Source of the DNA: Ignavibacteria bacterium
GTDB taxonomy: Bacteria > Bacteroidota > Ignavibacteria > Tepidaquicellales > OLB5
NCBI GenBank assembly: GCA_020852705.1
Contig: JADZAP010000025.1
Coordinates: 1-64,000, forward strand
Length of the DNA: 64,000 nucleotides
Direction of reading: 5' to 3'
Of this stretch, positions 62,902 to 64,000 are shown piece by piece (within the stretch, counting starts at the first letter, position 1; each line of letters starts with the position of its first letter). The position numbers and the translations under genes are program-made. The notes beneath the pieces were generated by a model. The model searched no databases, was not told where the DNA came from, and was given only the letters and a program-made list of their open reading frames with translations.

Positions 62902-63690
62902 CTATATTTTAAAAGCCGGTGAATACACAGCCAGAGAGGTGTTTTGTATCCTGTAAATATTTAAAGATTCATTCAATTTGTTTAGATATTCTGCAACATC
63001 TGCCACATTGCTGTAATCGTGCCAAAAAATTATTCCATTAGGTGTAAGTGATTTTAATGCATTTTCTGTATCTGTTTTCACATAATTATATGAATGTGCA
63101 CCATCTATGAAGAACAATTCAACTTTTTTATTAAATTCAGAAAAATCAAATTTTGCAGAATCTCCAAAATGCTGGATAATTTTTTCCTTTTCAACTCTGT
63201 TTAAAAAACACTCTCCAATTCTAAATCCGCTTTTGGTTATAAGCTGAAGGTCTCCGGGATCAAGTTTCATATTTATTTCATTCAATTTTTCCGGAGGAAG
63301 ATCCAATGTATGTATTTTAGTCTCATTAACAGTATTTACTGCTAAGTGCAGAGTTGTTCTGCCGTCAAATGTTCCAATTTCAAAAATTATTTTTGGTTTC
63401 AGCAATTTTGCCGTTAAACACAAAATATAGAGTTCATTTAATGTTACATTTCCCTGTCTAAAATTCCATTTTTCTATTTTTACATCTTCAATGTTATTTT
63501 CTGTTTTAAATAAATCTAATGCATCAATAGATTTTAGAATATTTGTTTTTGAAATTAAATTATAATTATAATGAAAATCATTTGTTATAACTGAAAATTC
63601 CTTAAATTTTTTACGATTGAAAAAAATATTAAAAAAACCGTTTATAAACAGGTTTTTAAAGTATATACAATAATATTTAATTGTTGACAA
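62902..63690 (-). CDS. Class I SAM-dependent methyltransferase in polysaccharide locus
   Basis: The 262-aa protein has IIFEIGTFDGRTTLHLAV for SAM, THTLDLPP-like IHTLDLPPEKL, and FFIDGAHSYNYVKTDTENA with GIIFWHDYSNVAD, typical of Methyltransf_24. It probably methylates a sugar or lipid-linked glycan, judged from its neighbours. An N-terminal hydrophobic segment (about 6-25) may tether it to the membrane. The upstream 109 bp to the WbqC-like gene show nothing clear. Confidence 0.85.
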   Translation of the reverse strand: MSTIKYYCIYFKNLFINGFFNIFFNRKKFKEFSVITNDFHYNYNLISKTNILKSIDALDLFKTENNIEDVKIEKWNFRQGNVTLNELYILCLTAKLLKPKIIFEIGTFDGRTTLHLAVNTVNETKIHTLDLPPEKLNEINMKLDPGDLQLITKSGFRIGECFLNRVEKEKIIQHFGDSAKFDFSEFNKKVELFFIDGAHSYNYVKTDTENALKSLTPNGIIFWHDYSNVADVAEYLNKLNESLNIYRIQNTSLAVYSPAFKI

Positions 63691-63799
63691 TGTTTAAAGA
63701 AATATTTTATTATCAAAATAACAATATTTTTTCTGAGAATTACAAAAATTAGTTATCTTCAATATTCAAAGTAATTAAAATTGAAATTTATTTAATATC

Positions 63800-64000
63800 T
63801 TACATAATATTTAAAATTAATTCTATCGTTCCTTTTGTGCCGCAGTTCATTAATGTGTCAATTATCGAAAGCCCCGGTACAAATTCGATTGAATTAATCT
63901 GCCTGTATTCAGGATGCTTAAAATTCTGATAAATAAGTTTTATACCTGCCGTTTCAAATTTCTCATCTTCCTGATATTTATGTGCTCCGCCTCCGCACAT
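63800..64000 (-). CDS. WbqC-like protein, C-terminal part (runs off the window)
   Basis: The last 66 residues of a minus-strand gene whose start lies beyond the window. AGIKLIYQNFKHPEYRQ and FVPGLSIIDTLMNCG are characteristic of the WbqC family found in O-antigen and capsule clusters. The Met at the window edge is internal, not the start. It fits the polysaccharide locus. Confidence 0.85.
   Translation of the reverse strand: MCGGGAHKYQEDEKFETAGIKLIYQNFKHPEYRQINSIEFVPGLSIIDTLMNCGTKGTIELILNIM

Overview
The window is AT-rich bacterial chromosome, almost wall-to-wall genes. It most resembles an Ignavibacteriota/Bacteroidota-type organism. The evidence is a C-terminal type IX secretion (Por) sorting domain containing NPFNPST on a secreted BNR-repeat protein, a fused alpha/beta E1 dehydrogenase, a fused SerB-SerA protein, few Shine-Dalgarno sequences, several TTG starts and TAnnTTTG-like promoter motifs. 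No tRNA, rRNA, CRISPR array or transposase was found. The taxonomic placement is inferred from these traits.

Layout. 1-3232 (minus): a secreted M6-like metalloprotease gene with an in-frame stop, cut by the window edge, then a T9SS-exported BNR/Ycf48-like protein. 3645-8227 (plus): scpA, scpB, an RluB-type pseudouridine synthase and lysS. 8253-12517: reverse transsulfuration (cystathionine beta-synthase with a CBS pair, cystathionine gamma-lyase/synthase), a class V PLP enzyme and a DUF302 protein. 12569-13738: an RlmI-like methyltransferase. 13811-19301: the first tryptophan-catabolic block (tryptophan 2,3-dioxygenase, an atypical SDR, DUF4286, a small zinc ribbon, 2-aminomuconic semialdehyde dehydrogenase). 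It is interrupted between tdo and the SDR by eight related elements, one of which carries a GxxExxY nuclease-fold gene. 19360-36539: mixed small genes including the 2-aminomuconate deaminase-like RidA protein, a QueA-family enzyme, HdeD, a 5'-nucleotidase, DinB proteins, a peptidase E-SnoaL fusion, a tandem GNAT protein, pgi and a dienelactone hydrolase-like protein. 36603-42031: branched-chain E1, ferritin, an Hsp15-like S4 protein, adenine deaminase and a DUF2007 protein.

42201-51082 holds the second kynurenine block: ACMSD and 3-hydroxyanthranilate dioxygenase (minus strand, overlapping), then on the plus strand a GxSxG hydrolase, an FKBP-TPR protein, a nitrobindin-like protein, kynureninase and kynurenine 3-monooxygenase. 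With the first block and the RidA protein these encode tryptophan breakdown through 3-hydroxyanthranilate and 2-aminomuconate. No recognised N-formylkynurenine formamidase is present, and the GxSxG hydrolase is the obvious local candidate. 51137-60366: an anti-sigma-domain-like lipoprotein, dxr-rseP, the SerB-SerA fusion and two CNNM/CorC paralogues flanking a repeat-containing membrane protein. 60385-64000 (minus): a surface polysaccharide locus (flippase, glycosyltransferase, methyltransferase, WbqC-like protein).

The most unusual structure is the array at 14889-16318. It has seven complete elements and one left-truncated element with imperfect terminal inverted repeats, separated by seven linkers of exactly 24 bp. 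The short copies are recognisable internal-deletion derivatives of the full-length GxxExxY-encoding copy, and the array supplies the last codons and stop of tdo.
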